DNA of 64,000 nucleotides from Anaerolineae bacterium. GTDB lineage: Bacteria; Chloroflexota; Anaerolineae; Aggregatilineales; UBA2796. Below are positions 8,676 through 15,901 of this stretch, piece by piece. Below the pieces are notes generated by a model. That model was given only the letters and a program-made list of their open reading frames with translations. It had not been told where the DNA came from and searched no databases. Location: contig JAHBVJ010000002.1 of assembly GCA_019637615.1 (NCBI GenBank), positions 62,001-126,000 on the forward strand, given 5' to 3'. Positions within the stretch are counted from its first letter, which is position 1. The number at the start of each line of letters is the position of its first letter. The position numbers and the translations under genes were made by a program.

Positions 8676-8820
8676 TGAACCCTGATTAGCCCTGATAACC
8701 CTGATAAAACAGGGAAATAACAAGCGGCTGTCCATTTACGCTCAGATGAGCCATCCTGAGCTGATCGAAACAGGCAAAGATCAGGCGATAACAGGCAAAA
8801 ACAGGGCTGCGAAGATAGTG
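8676..8820 (+). repeat. CCTGAT-phased motif block and repeat copy R1
   Basis: From about 8678 the motif CCTGAT recurs every 10 bp. Then 8741-8820 gives the first copy of a unit starting CTCAGATGAGCC and ending GAAGATAGTG. In it CAGGC occurs four times at 10-11 bp spacing. Copies R2 and R3 are 9023-9101 and 9314-9383. Confidence 0.75.
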
Positions 8821-8926
8821 CTAAATCCTTCGTGCTGCGTGCTACGTAAAGACGAAGCCCCTGTCTGAAACTGGCGAGGAAGTAGGGTTCCGCATCGGCA
8901 GCGGCGTGTATAAAACTCTCTTGGCG

Positions 8927-9101
8927 GGCTACGGTCATACAAGCTCCTTGGCTGACGGCGGCTAGATTATTTGCCTGATCCGCCTGATAAACAGGCAACT
9001 TACTGGGATGGAAGAGGTTATGCTCAGATGAGCCGTCCTGAGCTGATCGGAACAGGCAAAGATCAGGCGATAACAGGCAAAAACAGGCGACGAAGATAGT
9101 G
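8927..9101 (+). repeat. Long direct repeat, copy A (includes R2)
   Basis: About 175 bp starting GGCTACGGTCATACAAGC, nearly identical to 9218-9383 (period 291 bp). Inside, TTTGCCTG can pair with CAGGCAAA across about 14 nt, and CAGGC is repeated at helical spacing. Confidence 0.8.
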
Positions 9102-9154
9102 CCTAGTGCTAATAGATAATCGCAATAGCGTAGACCTGATCATCAAGCGCACAT

Positions 9155-9174
9155 GGACGCCTCATGAGGCGTCC
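9155..9174. repeat. 20-bp perfect palindrome
   Basis: GGACGCCTCA is followed directly by its own reverse complement TGAGGCGTCC, with no loop. It lies between the two long direct repeats and is typical of short intergenic palindromic elements. Confidence 0.6.
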
Positions 9175-9217
9175 GTACGGAAAGAATATTCTTTGTCGGT
9201 TGTCTATAAATCCTTAG

Positions 9218-9383
9218 GGCTACGTTCATACAAGCTCCTTGGCTGACGGCGGCTAGATTATTTGCCTGATCTGCCTGATAAACAGGCAAATTATTGTGAT
9301 GGAAGAGGTTATGCTCAGATGAGCCGTCCTGAGCTGATCGGAACAGGCAAAGATCAGGCGATAACAGGCAAAAACAGGCGACG
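9218..9383 (+). repeat. Long direct repeat, copy B (includes R3)
   Basis: Second copy of the 8927-9101 unit, starting GGCTACGTTCATACAAGC. A few substitutions separate the copies (for example GATCC to GATCT, and GGCAACTTACTG to GGCAAATTATTG). Confidence 0.8.
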
Positions 9384-9631
9384 GAAGAAAGACGACGTTA
9401 GCGGGATGGCTGAGGTCGTTTTCTGTTGTGAGGGTAGGATACAACAGGTTTTCCGGCTTGAACATCCTTACATTTGTAAGCGTACAAATGTAAGCCTCTC
9501 GGCGCGTAATATTACGACGCGTAAACTGACGACTGAGAGAACGAGTTGCGTGATTGATTGCTGATACTCAATCCAACTCCTCTCTCGCAGGTTTTCATGC
9601 TCCGACGGTTCTAAGGCGGGTTGCCCGCCAT

Positions 9632-9750
9632 AAATGGGACGGGCTGAGATCAGGGTGGGCGAGGTAACGAAGCGCGCGATGGAATCGGATGGATCATGCC
9701 GCCCGACGCTGAAGCGTCAGGCTTAGAGAACGAAGTCCCTTCGGGACTCA
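9632..9750 (+). repeat. 119-bp repeat with dual-hairpin module, copy 1
   Basis: Starts AAATGGGACGGGCTGAGATC. The 3' part (9701-9750) holds two hairpins: GACGC-TGAA-GCGTC (9705-9718) and AGTCCC-TTC-GGGACT (9734-9748), joined by AGGCTTAGAGAACGA. It matches 9804-9923 nearly base for base. Confidence 0.8.
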
Positions 9751-9803
9751 AGAAAAAGTGTTGATGTGTGCATCGTATTCCCGCATTATTTTCTGAAACA
9801 CCC

Positions 9804-9923
9804 AAATGGGACGGGCTGAGATCAGGGTGGGCGAGGTAACGAAGCGCGCGATGGAATCGGATGAATCACGCCGCCCGACGCTGAAGCGTCAGGCTTAGAG
9901 AACGAAGTCCCGAATGGGACTCA
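9804..9923 (+). repeat. 119-bp repeat with dual-hairpin module, copy 2
   Basis: Second copy, 172 bp after the first. It differs at two scattered bases and in the second hairpin loop (GAAT in place of TTC), while both stems are unchanged. Confidence 0.8.
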
Positions 9924-10129
9924 GTCCTGTTGATAAGGAAGAGAGCATTTAGTTAGCCTTCTCCGTTGAAAAAATAAGCGTGTCGGATGGTGAACCCGCA
10001 GGCGAGTGGTACTGAGGAGGAATCCGTATCAGGGTTTGGGGAGCGTGGCGATGAAAGAAGAGGGAGCCACGTGCGTGATGGGCGCAGGGTAATCACACGT
10101 TATGCGTGTGAATTATGCGTAAATTTTCA

Positions 10130-10158
10130 TTGTAGGGACGCGTGTGACGCTTTATAAT
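10130..10158 (+). promoter_or_regulatory. Promoter for the SBBP-type gene
   Basis: TTGTAG at 10130-10135 and a perfect TATAAT at 10153-10158 are 17 bp apart, about 90 bp before the chosen start codon. The -35 is weak, the -10 strong. Confidence 0.45.
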
Positions 10159-10246
10159 CAATTTTGATACTTTCTCCATAATGCTTCACTTATTTATCAT
10201 GAGGGTATCTATCCACAGAACCCCAAACGAGTGGCAAAAGGTGTTT

Positions 10247-11131
10247 ATGAAGCCTCAACGACCGTCAGTAGGAGCATTAGCGCTCACGCTGCTCTTGATC
10301 TTGGGTGGACTCGCTGGTCAAGTGAGCCTCAAGACGCAAGGCGCAACTTCTTCTCATGAGAATTCTTCCAACGTCCAAAGTCAACAAAATTACGGTAAGT
10401 TACCGCTGTCGTTTGTGCCGAACGTAGGACAGACTGAGGCGGCGGTGCGCTTTCAGGTAAACAGCCTCGGCGGAACGTTGTTTTTTACGTCGGGGGAAGT
10501 AGTGCTGGCGCTGCCACAAGGCAAGAAAAACGTGCGAAGCGAGATCGGTGAACAGCACATCGCGATGACGGAACAAGATGATCAGATGGAAAGTGCGCCG
10601 CTGGTCGTCAGGATGCGGCTTATTGGCGCAGCGGCTGAGGCTGAGATCGCGGGTACGGATGCACTGCCGGGAGTCGTGAATTATTTCATCGGAAACGATG
10701 CGACGCAGTGGCACGCGGATATTCCGACCTATGCAGGAATCGCTTATCAAGACGTGTATCCGGGCATCGATTTGCGGTATGACGGACACGAAGGACGGCT
10801 GAAGGGAACGTACACCGTCGCAGCGGGCGTCGATCCGAACGCGATCCGGTGGCGATACGAGGGGAATTCCGGGTTAAGCATCGATGGACAGACAGGCGAT
10901 TTGCTGATCGCGTTGGGCAACGGCAATGTACTACGTGAGGCCGCGCCGACCGCATGGCAAGAGAAAGTGGGCGCGCGCGAACCTATCGAGACGCGATATG
11001 CGCTGGATGGCGAAACGGTACGGTTTGAGATCGGCGCTTATGACGCGCGGCTGCCGTTGGTGATCGACCCAGAGTTTGAATATTCTACTTACCTTGGCGG
11101 GCTATTGGGTGCGCGTGGCTGCGCCGTCTAG
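10247..11131 (+). CDS. Secreted DUF7948/SBBP-type protein, truncated before its repeats
   Basis: A 294-residue secreted protein. The start at 10247 (MKPQRPSVG) is preceded by AAAAGGTG and followed by a hydrophobic signal sequence (LALTLLLILGGLAGQ). The mature part matches the N-terminal domain of SBBP-repeat proteins: LPLSFVPNVGQTEAAVRF, NYFIGNDATQWHADIPTY, VYPGIDLRYDG, LPLVIDPEFEYSTYLGG. In such proteins YSTYLGG opens a long run of SBBP beta-propeller repeats. Here the frame ends nine residues later, so the repeat region is missing. A strong terminator follows, so this is probably a settled truncated gene. Its role, presumably at the cell surface, is unknown. An in-frame ATG at 10181 is possible but less likely. 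Confidence 0.7.
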   Translation: MKPQRPSVGALALTLLLILGGLAGQVSLKTQGATSSHENSSNVQSQQNYGKLPLSFVPNVGQTEAAVRFQVNSLGGTLFFTSGEVVLALPQGKKNVRSEIGEQHIAMTEQDDQMESAPLVVRMRLIGAAAEAEIAGTDALPGVVNYFIGNDATQWHADIPTYAGIAYQDVYPGIDLRYDGHEGRLKGTYTVAAGVDPNAIRWRYEGNSGLSIDGQTGDLLIALGNGNVLREAAPTAWQEKVGAREPIETRYALDGETVRFEIGAYDARLPLVIDPEFEYSTYLGGLLGARGCAV

Positions 11132-11181
11132 CGGTGAGCCTGCACCGACCTTTATACCATAGAAGCGTTTGCCTGATGATG

Positions 11182-11218
11182 AGCGCGCGGATCAATGGCT
11201 GATCCGCGCGCTTTTTTT
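11182..11218 (+). terminator. Rho-independent terminator
   Basis: A 13-bp perfect stem (AGCGCGCGGATCA with TGATCCGCGCGCT) around a 5-nt loop is followed at once by seven T. It lies 50 bp after the truncated SBBP-type gene. Confidence 0.9.
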
Positions 11219-11337
11219 ATCCAATGGGTGGGTGGTAGCATTCCTTGACCAACGATAGTCCGACTGTCCGCAAATCCATGATGAGTTGACAGGCGCGCAA
11301 ATGTCAAGTCATTGCTAGAATTATCAACATTGGCTAT

Positions 11338-12975
11338 ATGGGGTTGGTAGTTATCATGGGCTGGAACGGGAAAACAATCGTCGCGCTTATCATTCTGATC
11401 CTCGGTACGACAGCCTCGATATTGATACCAGCGACACTCCCTTCACGTACGGAAGCGGTCATGGTGAGCACAACAGAAACGCCGCCGGAAGTGACCGATG
11501 CGCCGCCTGCGATGGCCTTCGTCGCCAGTCCGACCGCTACGGAGACGGCTACGAATACGGCAGTGCCGAGTAACACGCCAACCTTGCTAACGCCCACGCT
11601 GCTTGATCCGACCGTGACGTATACAGCAACTAGCTCACCGACGGAAACGCTGACCAAACCCGCGACTGCCACCCGAATCCATGATCTGGGCATCATCACC
11701 GCGACTCCGCTGATCGTGCCGTCAGACGCCGTCGAAACGGGCGTCGATAACGCGGCGTTCTTGCCGACTAGCACCGAGCATCCGCTGGTGGTGATGATCC
11801 CGCATACAGTGGAGGTGGGCGAGACGTTGATCTTGATCGCACGGCGATTCAACACCACGGTTGAAGCCATCATCGCGGCGAACGCGTTGATCAATCCGGA
11901 TAACATTCAGGCCGGACAAACGCTGCTGATCCCGTTCACACCGGAGCAGGTGGCAATGCGGCTGACGAGTACGGCTTCCGCGCAGGAGCCGACCGCGACC
12001 GAGACGAATTTGCCGACTGAAACGGACAGGCCAACGGAGACAGACAGCCCAACCGCGACGGCGATGCGGACAGCGACGAAACGTATCCCGATGTCGTTGG
12101 TCACGGCGACCAGACGCCCACCACTGCCTACTTCGACGCCACGCCCCACCAACAGCCCCACGCCACCGCCACCGACAGATATTAACGGCATCCAATTGAA
12201 TGACATGCTGGTGATGTCGGACGTAGTCAAGAAGAATGTGCGGGATATTTATGCGTGCGGGATCAAGCTTGGCAATAATCTGCACGCCTTCGCGAAGCTC
12301 GGTGACTGCAACTTCGAGCCGCCGTGGTTCTTCACCAAGTTTGACACCGTGGGCGCTTACAATCTGGGCGCTTATTCCGCTTTGCAAGATGTGGTTGATC
12401 TGTACGCAGGATCGTTCGCGCGGAACAGCGTCGGCGTGCATCGCGGGATGCACTCATGGTCGATGTGGGATCCGATGTGGGCGGATAAGACGCAGTGCGA
12501 ACCCAACGAAACGGTGATCGCGTGCGAATTCCGCATCACGCGCCCGACGATCGTGTTGATCCGGTTGGGTACGAACGATGGCAGCGTCCCGCAGTTTTAT
12601 GAGAAGAACATGCGCAAGGTCGTGGAATTCGCGATTGCTCACGGTGCGATCCCGATCCTAGGCACAAAGGCGGATCGCGTGGAGGGCGGGAGCGACACGA
12701 TTAACACGATGACGCGGCAGATCGCGCTGGATTACAATGTGCCGCTGTGGGATTTCGATCTGGTCGCCAGCACGCTGCCGAGTCGCGGGTTGGATCAAGA
12801 CGGCATCCATATGACGGTGTTCCCCGCCAACGATTACTCGACGGCGACGGCGTTCCGGCGCGGGCACGGTGTGCAGAATTTATCCGCGTTGATGGTGCTG
12901 GAAGCCGTGCGCAACGAGGCCATCAGCGCGTCGGGGAACGCGGTGGCGACGTGCGGCGAGGAAGTCAAGCCGTGA
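11338..12975 (+). CDS. Secreted LysM / SGNH-hydrolase-like protein
   Basis: A 545-residue exported protein. An N-terminal hydrophobic segment (IVALIILILGTTASILI) is followed by a Thr/Pro-rich stretch. Then comes a LysM domain at about 155-199 (HTVEVGETLILIARRFNT to AGQTLLIP), a second Thr/Pro linker (207-280), and an SGNH/GDSL-like domain at about 290-540. Block III is RLGTNDGS (Asn413) and the Asp-His pair is in DGIHMT (D488, H491). Where the nucleophile Ser of GDS is expected, the sequence is LGDC (C324). LysM binds peptidoglycan or chitin, so the protein is probably wall-anchored. Whether it is an esterase, a Cys-variant or inactive cannot be decided. The start could also be the ATG at 11356. 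Confidence 0.75.
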   Translation: MGLVVIMGWNGKTIVALIILILGTTASILIPATLPSRTEAVMVSTTETPPEVTDAPPAMAFVASPTATETATNTAVPSNTPTLLTPTLLDPTVTYTATSSPTETLTKPATATRIHDLGIITATPLIVPSDAVETGVDNAAFLPTSTEHPLVVMIPHTVEVGETLILIARRFNTTVEAIIAANALINPDNIQAGQTLLIPFTPEQVAMRLTSTASAQEPTATETNLPTETDRPTETDSPTATAMRTATKRIPMSLVTATRRPPLPTSTPRPTNSPTPPPPTDINGIQLNDMLVMSDVVKKNVRDIYACGIKLGNNLHAFAKLGDCNFEPPWFFTKFDTVGAYNLGAYSALQDVVDLYAGSFARNSVGVHRGMHSWSMWDPMWADKTQCEPNETVIACEFRITRPTIVLIRLGTNDGSVPQFYEKNMRKVVEFAIAHGAIPILGTKADRVEGGSDTINTMTRQIALDYNVPLWDFDLVASTLPSRGLDQDGIHMTVFPANDYSTATAFRRGHGVQNLSALMVLEAVRNEAISASGNAVATCGEEVKP

Positions 12976-13028
12976 TCTTGAGGCGGCAGCGGCGTTGTTC
13001 GCTTGATCTGATGCGCGGTGGGAAATAA

Positions 13029-13700
13029 TTACCCGCGCTCGGATTTTTGCTCGTGGTGACCGAAGCCCTGTTTGCCGAGCAGCGGTACGAAGACGACTGA
13101 AATAAGCTGCTCGATGTGCCACGAATTGCCCACCCGCGTCACTTTTTCCAGATATTGGTGATGGCGATCTCCGACGGGCAGAATCATGCGTCCGCCATCG
13201 GCTAACTGCGCCATTAACATGCTGGGAATCGAGGGCGCTGCCGCCGAGACGATGATGGCGTCGAAGGGTGCCATGTCGCGCACGCCCTGACTGCCATCGC
13301 CCGCGTGAATCACAATATTGTCGTACCCCAATCGATCTAGCACTTGCGCGGCTTGTTCCGCGAGAGGCTGCTGGCGTTCAATGCTAATGACTTCTTTAAC
13401 AAGCAAACTCAATAAAGCTGTCTGGTAACCGGAACCTGTACCCACCTCTAGCACTGTTTCCGTGCCCGTCAGCGCCAATTGTTCGAGCATGTAGGCCACG
13501 ATGTAGGGTTGGCTGATGGTTTGTTCCATCCCGATGGGAAGGGCGTTATCGCTGTAAGCGTGGTCAAGCATATCTAGGCGGACAAATTCGTGACGGGGAA
13601 CACTGCGCATGGCTTGTAAAACATGGGGATCGCTGATGTGTCGTGCTTCAACTTGGTCACGCACCATCTGTTCACGCTGCGAGTCAAACTCGGAGGACAT
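13029..13700 (-). CDS. pcm: Protein-L-isoaspartate O-methyltransferase
   Basis: A 223-residue PCMT family member. It uses S-adenosylmethionine to methylate isoaspartyl residues in damaged proteins and so starts their repair. The signatures are present: VPRHEFV, the GMEQTISQPYIVAYM block, the SAM-binding VLEVGTGSGYQTALL (motif I) and FDAIIVSAAAPSIP (post-I/motif II). Length and order fit the bacterial enzyme. It is a single gene with its own promoter (minus-strand TATAAT), divergent from the phosphohydrolase gene and convergent with the LysM-SGNH gene, whose stop is 54 bp away. Confidence 0.9.
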   Translation of the reverse strand: MSSEFDSQREQMVRDQVEARHISDPHVLQAMRSVPRHEFVRLDMLDHAYSDNALPIGMEQTISQPYIVAYMLEQLALTGTETVLEVGTGSGYQTALLSLLVKEVISIERQQPLAEQAAQVLDRLGYDNIVIHAGDGSQGVRDMAPFDAIIVSAAAPSIPSMLMAQLADGGRMILPVGDRHHQYLEKVTRVGNSWHIEQLISVVFVPLLGKQGFGHHEQKSERG

Positions 13701-13741
13701 AAGCGCCTCATCAACTAGTGGTCGATTGGGTGGGAGTTTAT

Positions 13742-13770
13742 ATTATATTATTTTACCCACGCCAGCCCAA
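13742..13770 (-). promoter_or_regulatory. Promoter for pcm
   Basis: On the minus strand TTGGGC (plus 13765-13770) and TATAAT (plus 13742-13747) are separated by 17 bp. The start codon is 42 bp downstream. Confidence 0.45.
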
Positions 13771-13802
13771 TTTTCACCGAGGAAATTGCGTCTGGAGTGA
13801 AG

Positions 13803-13808
13803 TATAAT
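13803..13808 (+). promoter_or_regulatory. -10 element very close to the start codon of the phosphohydrolase gene
   Basis: A perfect TATAAT ends 8 nt before the ATG at 13817. Transcription from it would begin at or within a few bases of the start codon, with no room for a ribosome-binding site; none is visible. This suggests a leaderless mRNA. Confidence 0.45.
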
Positions 13809-13816
13809 GCATCTCC

Positions 13817-14575
13817 ATGATACACAATTCTTCACAAACGCGCATTTGGGCTATCGCGGATACTCATCTTTCTTTTGCGAAGCCGAAGGATATGGCACGG
13901 TTTGGCGGTGAGTGGGTTGACCACGAAGCGACCATCGCTGCGCACTGGCGAGAGCGCATCGCCACGCAAGACATCGTACTGCTGCCCGGTGATGTGTCGT
14001 GGGCACAACAGACTAGCCGCATCTGGGCAGATTTGATGTGGTTGCAACAGCTTCCCGGTCGCAAGGTGCTGCTGCGCGGCAACCACGACCACTGGTGGAA
14101 AAGCATCGACAGTGTGCGTAAGATCGTGGAGCCGATGGGCTTCTACGCTCTAGAAGGCGACAGCATCACGATGGATGGGGTCGTGATCTGTGGTGCGATG
14201 GGACATGTCGCGCCGCATGATCCGTACTACAAAGAAGACCCGAAGAAAGACCGTTATCATCGTGAATTGGATCGGTTGGAACGGGCGCTGCAACACGGAA
14301 CGGAGGCACGCGCGAACGGAGACGCGTCGGCGCGGCTGCCGATGATCCTGATGACGCACTATCCGCCGTTCACGTCGGACGGGCAGCGCACCGCGTATGT
14401 TGACCTGATCTCGCGGTATCAGCCCACGCTGTGCATCTATGGACACCTACACCACCGCAAAGAGTGGGAAATCGCTTGCAATGGTACTTTCGAAGGGGTA
14501 ACGTATCAGTTGGTGGCGTCGGACTTTTTGGCGATGAACCCCCGCGCCATCTGGCCTGTGGAAAGTGAGCAGTAA
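13817..14575 (+). CDS. Metallophosphoesterase (predicted phosphohydrolase)
   Basis: A 252-residue calcineurin-like phosphohydrolase. Metal ligands are in IWAIADTHLSF (D-x-H), LLPGDVSWA, LLRGNHDHWW and, after an insertion with CGAMGHVAP, MILMTHYPP and CIYGHLHHR. The arrangement fits the stand-alone bacterial phosphohydrolases often annotated only as 'predicted phosphohydrolase'; the substrate is unknown. It is unrelated in close detail to the shorter enzyme at 973-1620. The next gene starts 2 bp after its stop, so the two are cotranscribed and probably translationally coupled. Confidence 0.82.
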   Translation: MIHNSSQTRIWAIADTHLSFAKPKDMARFGGEWVDHEATIAAHWRERIATQDIVLLPGDVSWAQQTSRIWADLMWLQQLPGRKVLLRGNHDHWWKSIDSVRKIVEPMGFYALEGDSITMDGVVICGAMGHVAPHDPYYKEDPKKDRYHRELDRLERALQHGTEARANGDASARLPMILMTHYPPFTSDGQRTAYVDLISRYQPTLCIYGHLHHRKEWEIACNGTFEGVTYQLVASDFLAMNPRAIWPVESEQ

Positions 14576-14577
14576 GT

Positions 14578-15150
14578 ATGGGATTGGCCTATTATCGACT
14601 TGATCCTGAAGTCTTTGACACTCTGCGCGAGTTGATCGCTGCCCACGAAGCTGATCCACTTGGCCCGCGTGCGCGTGGCTACTGGATGGATTCGCCCGAT
14701 GATTATGAGTACGAAGAAGTGCGGCGCATCGGACAGACGCTTGACCAGACGGGTAAGCAGTATGCCCACGAGCAGTTGGAGCTATCCGAAGTGCAAGCCC
14801 ACGCCCTGTCAATGTTGGAGCTAGAACTGCCCACTGATGATGAGCCGTTAGCGCCGACCTTGTTCACCACCAGCGTGACGCCGTTGATGCTGCAAATGCG
14901 GATGGAACTCGCCAAACGCCGTCTGGGGACGAATCCGGAGCGCATCGCCGCGCAGTTGACGACCAATGAGCGCGACAAACGCTTCGCGGGCTATATGCGC
15001 AAGCAGATGCGCCATCTACGCGAGGCGCTGCCGCTGGTGTGGCGGTTCTATGAGCGCGCATTAGCCGCCCATGAAGCGATCCTCGTGGTCGATCTGCGGG
15101 CGCGTGATCTGGAAATCCCAGATGCGGTAGAATTGGGGCACGTCAATTAG
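14578..15150 (+). CDS. Conserved hypothetical soluble protein
   Basis: I do not recognise this 190-residue protein. It is acidic in the first 100 residues (YWMDSPDDYEYEEVRR and neighbours) and helical and basic in the second half (MELAKRRLG, NERDKRFAGYMRKQMRHL, VWRFYERALAAHEAI). No signal peptide, membrane helix or metal motif is visible. Codon use matches its neighbours, and it starts 2 bp after the phosphohydrolase stop, so it is a real gene, likely cotranscribed with that enzyme. No function is proposed. Confidence 0.7.
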   Translation: MGLAYYRLDPEVFDTLRELIAAHEADPLGPRARGYWMDSPDDYEYEEVRRIGQTLDQTGKQYAHEQLELSEVQAHALSMLELELPTDDEPLAPTLFTTSVTPLMLQMRMELAKRRLGTNPERIAAQLTTNERDKRFAGYMRKQMRHLREALPLVWRFYERALAAHEAILVVDLRARDLEIPDAVELGHVN

Positions 15151-15198
15151 CTTGCAATTGGGGTAGCTCTGCTACTATGCCCGCTAGGAGTCATCGCC

Positions 15199-15666
15199 AT
15201 GACCACGCCCACACGTCCGAACCCATCCCTCACTTCTGATGACACTATGGATTCGTTGAAATGGCTGGCTGAACGCACCGTCGAGGAGCAGAAATCGCTG
15301 CGCGAGATGGACGATAAGCTGTTCAGTTGGTCGGCTACACTGTTTGTGTCGGCATTTGGCGCGTTGGCTGGATTGAGCGGGCTGGCGACCAAGCAATGGG
15401 GGCCGTTGTGGCGTACTTTGCTTGTCATCGGCTTGATCACGCTGATCGGTAGTTTGCTGCTGCTGGCATCGCAGATCCGCGCGAATTTGCTGCGTAAACA
15501 AGCCGACTTGAATCAGATCGTGGCACAGATGGCGCAAGCACGCGGGCATTCGATGCCGATGACGCCGCTCGATCTGGATGGCGGTCTATTTTTCTTCGTG
15601 CGGTGGGGCATCATCACGATACTAGGGACGATCACGCTGGTGTTGACATGGCTGACGTTCAGCTAA
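15199..15666 (+). CDS. Small membrane protein of unknown function
   Basis: A 155-residue protein with three predicted membrane segments, near residues 47-63 (LFVSAFGALAGLSGLA), 71-90 (LLVIGLITLIGSLLLLA) and 134-153 (WGIITILGTITLVLTWLTF). The 45-residue N-terminal region is charged and helical (LAERTVEEQKSLREMDDKLF); a 35-residue loop lies between helices 2 and 3. AGGAG at 15186-15190 supports the start. The layout resembles small bacterial membrane proteins of SLATT/DUF type, but I cannot name a family. Confidence 0.65.
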   Translation: MTTPTRPNPSLTSDDTMDSLKWLAERTVEEQKSLREMDDKLFSWSATLFVSAFGALAGLSGLATKQWGPLWRTLLVIGLITLIGSLLLLASQIRANLLRKQADLNQIVAQMAQARGHSMPMTPLDLDGGLFFFVRWGIITILGTITLVLTWLTFS

Positions 15667-15791
15667 CGTCAATTTTGGATCGGTGATCGAGCAGCATCCG
15701 CAGCACCGCCGCTGCATTCGTCAGCATGGGTGAGCTGATGGATGCTCAGTGGAAACTTCAACAAGACGCATCAAAAGCACATTCATACCAA

Positions 15792-15829
15792 ACACAGAAG
15801 GCATGGTGTTTTCCATGCCTTCGTTGTGT
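15792..15829. terminator. Bidirectional terminator-like hairpin
   Basis: A 10-bp perfect stem GAAGGCATGG / CCATGCCTTC (15797-15806, 15813-15822) has a T-rich 6-nt loop and outer ACACA/TGTGT arms. It lies between convergent genes. A second stem, CCCGTGA/TCACGGG, is at 15856-15879. Confidence 0.55.
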
Positions 15830-15901
15830 CAGATTATCGCTGGAGGAACTTGCTACCCGTGAAGTTGTGGCCTCACGGGCAGTGTTGGGTACGGGCGCTG
15901 G

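Larger units (their letters stand above)
8409..10246. other. Repeat-rich gene-free stretch
   Basis: About 1.8 kb without a credible gene. ORFs here (for example 8405-8998 minus and 9262-9564 plus) run through repeats and resemble no protein. It holds competing hairpins near 8.5 kb, phased CCTGAT/CAGGC motifs with three direct-repeat copies (8.68-9.38 kb), a 20-bp perfect palindrome at 9155-9174, a GGCGGG/CCCGCC hairpin at 9615-9629, and two copies of a 119-bp repeat (9632-9923). A promoter for the next gene closes the stretch. Confidence 0.7.

Noticed and set aside
8405..8998. 197-codon minus-strand frame and N-terminal extension of the LysR gene
   Set aside because: Both run through the hairpin and repeat region; the LysR family starts at the ATG at 8408.
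8676..9383. Repeat array resembling CRISPR
   Set aside because: Units are unequal, share long identical flanks and have no unique spacers of constant size; no cas genes are present.
11286..11321. TTGACA (11286) with TAGAAT (11316) as a promoter for the LysM-SGNH gene
   Set aside because: The spacing is 24 bp, too long for a normal promoter; no better pair was found.
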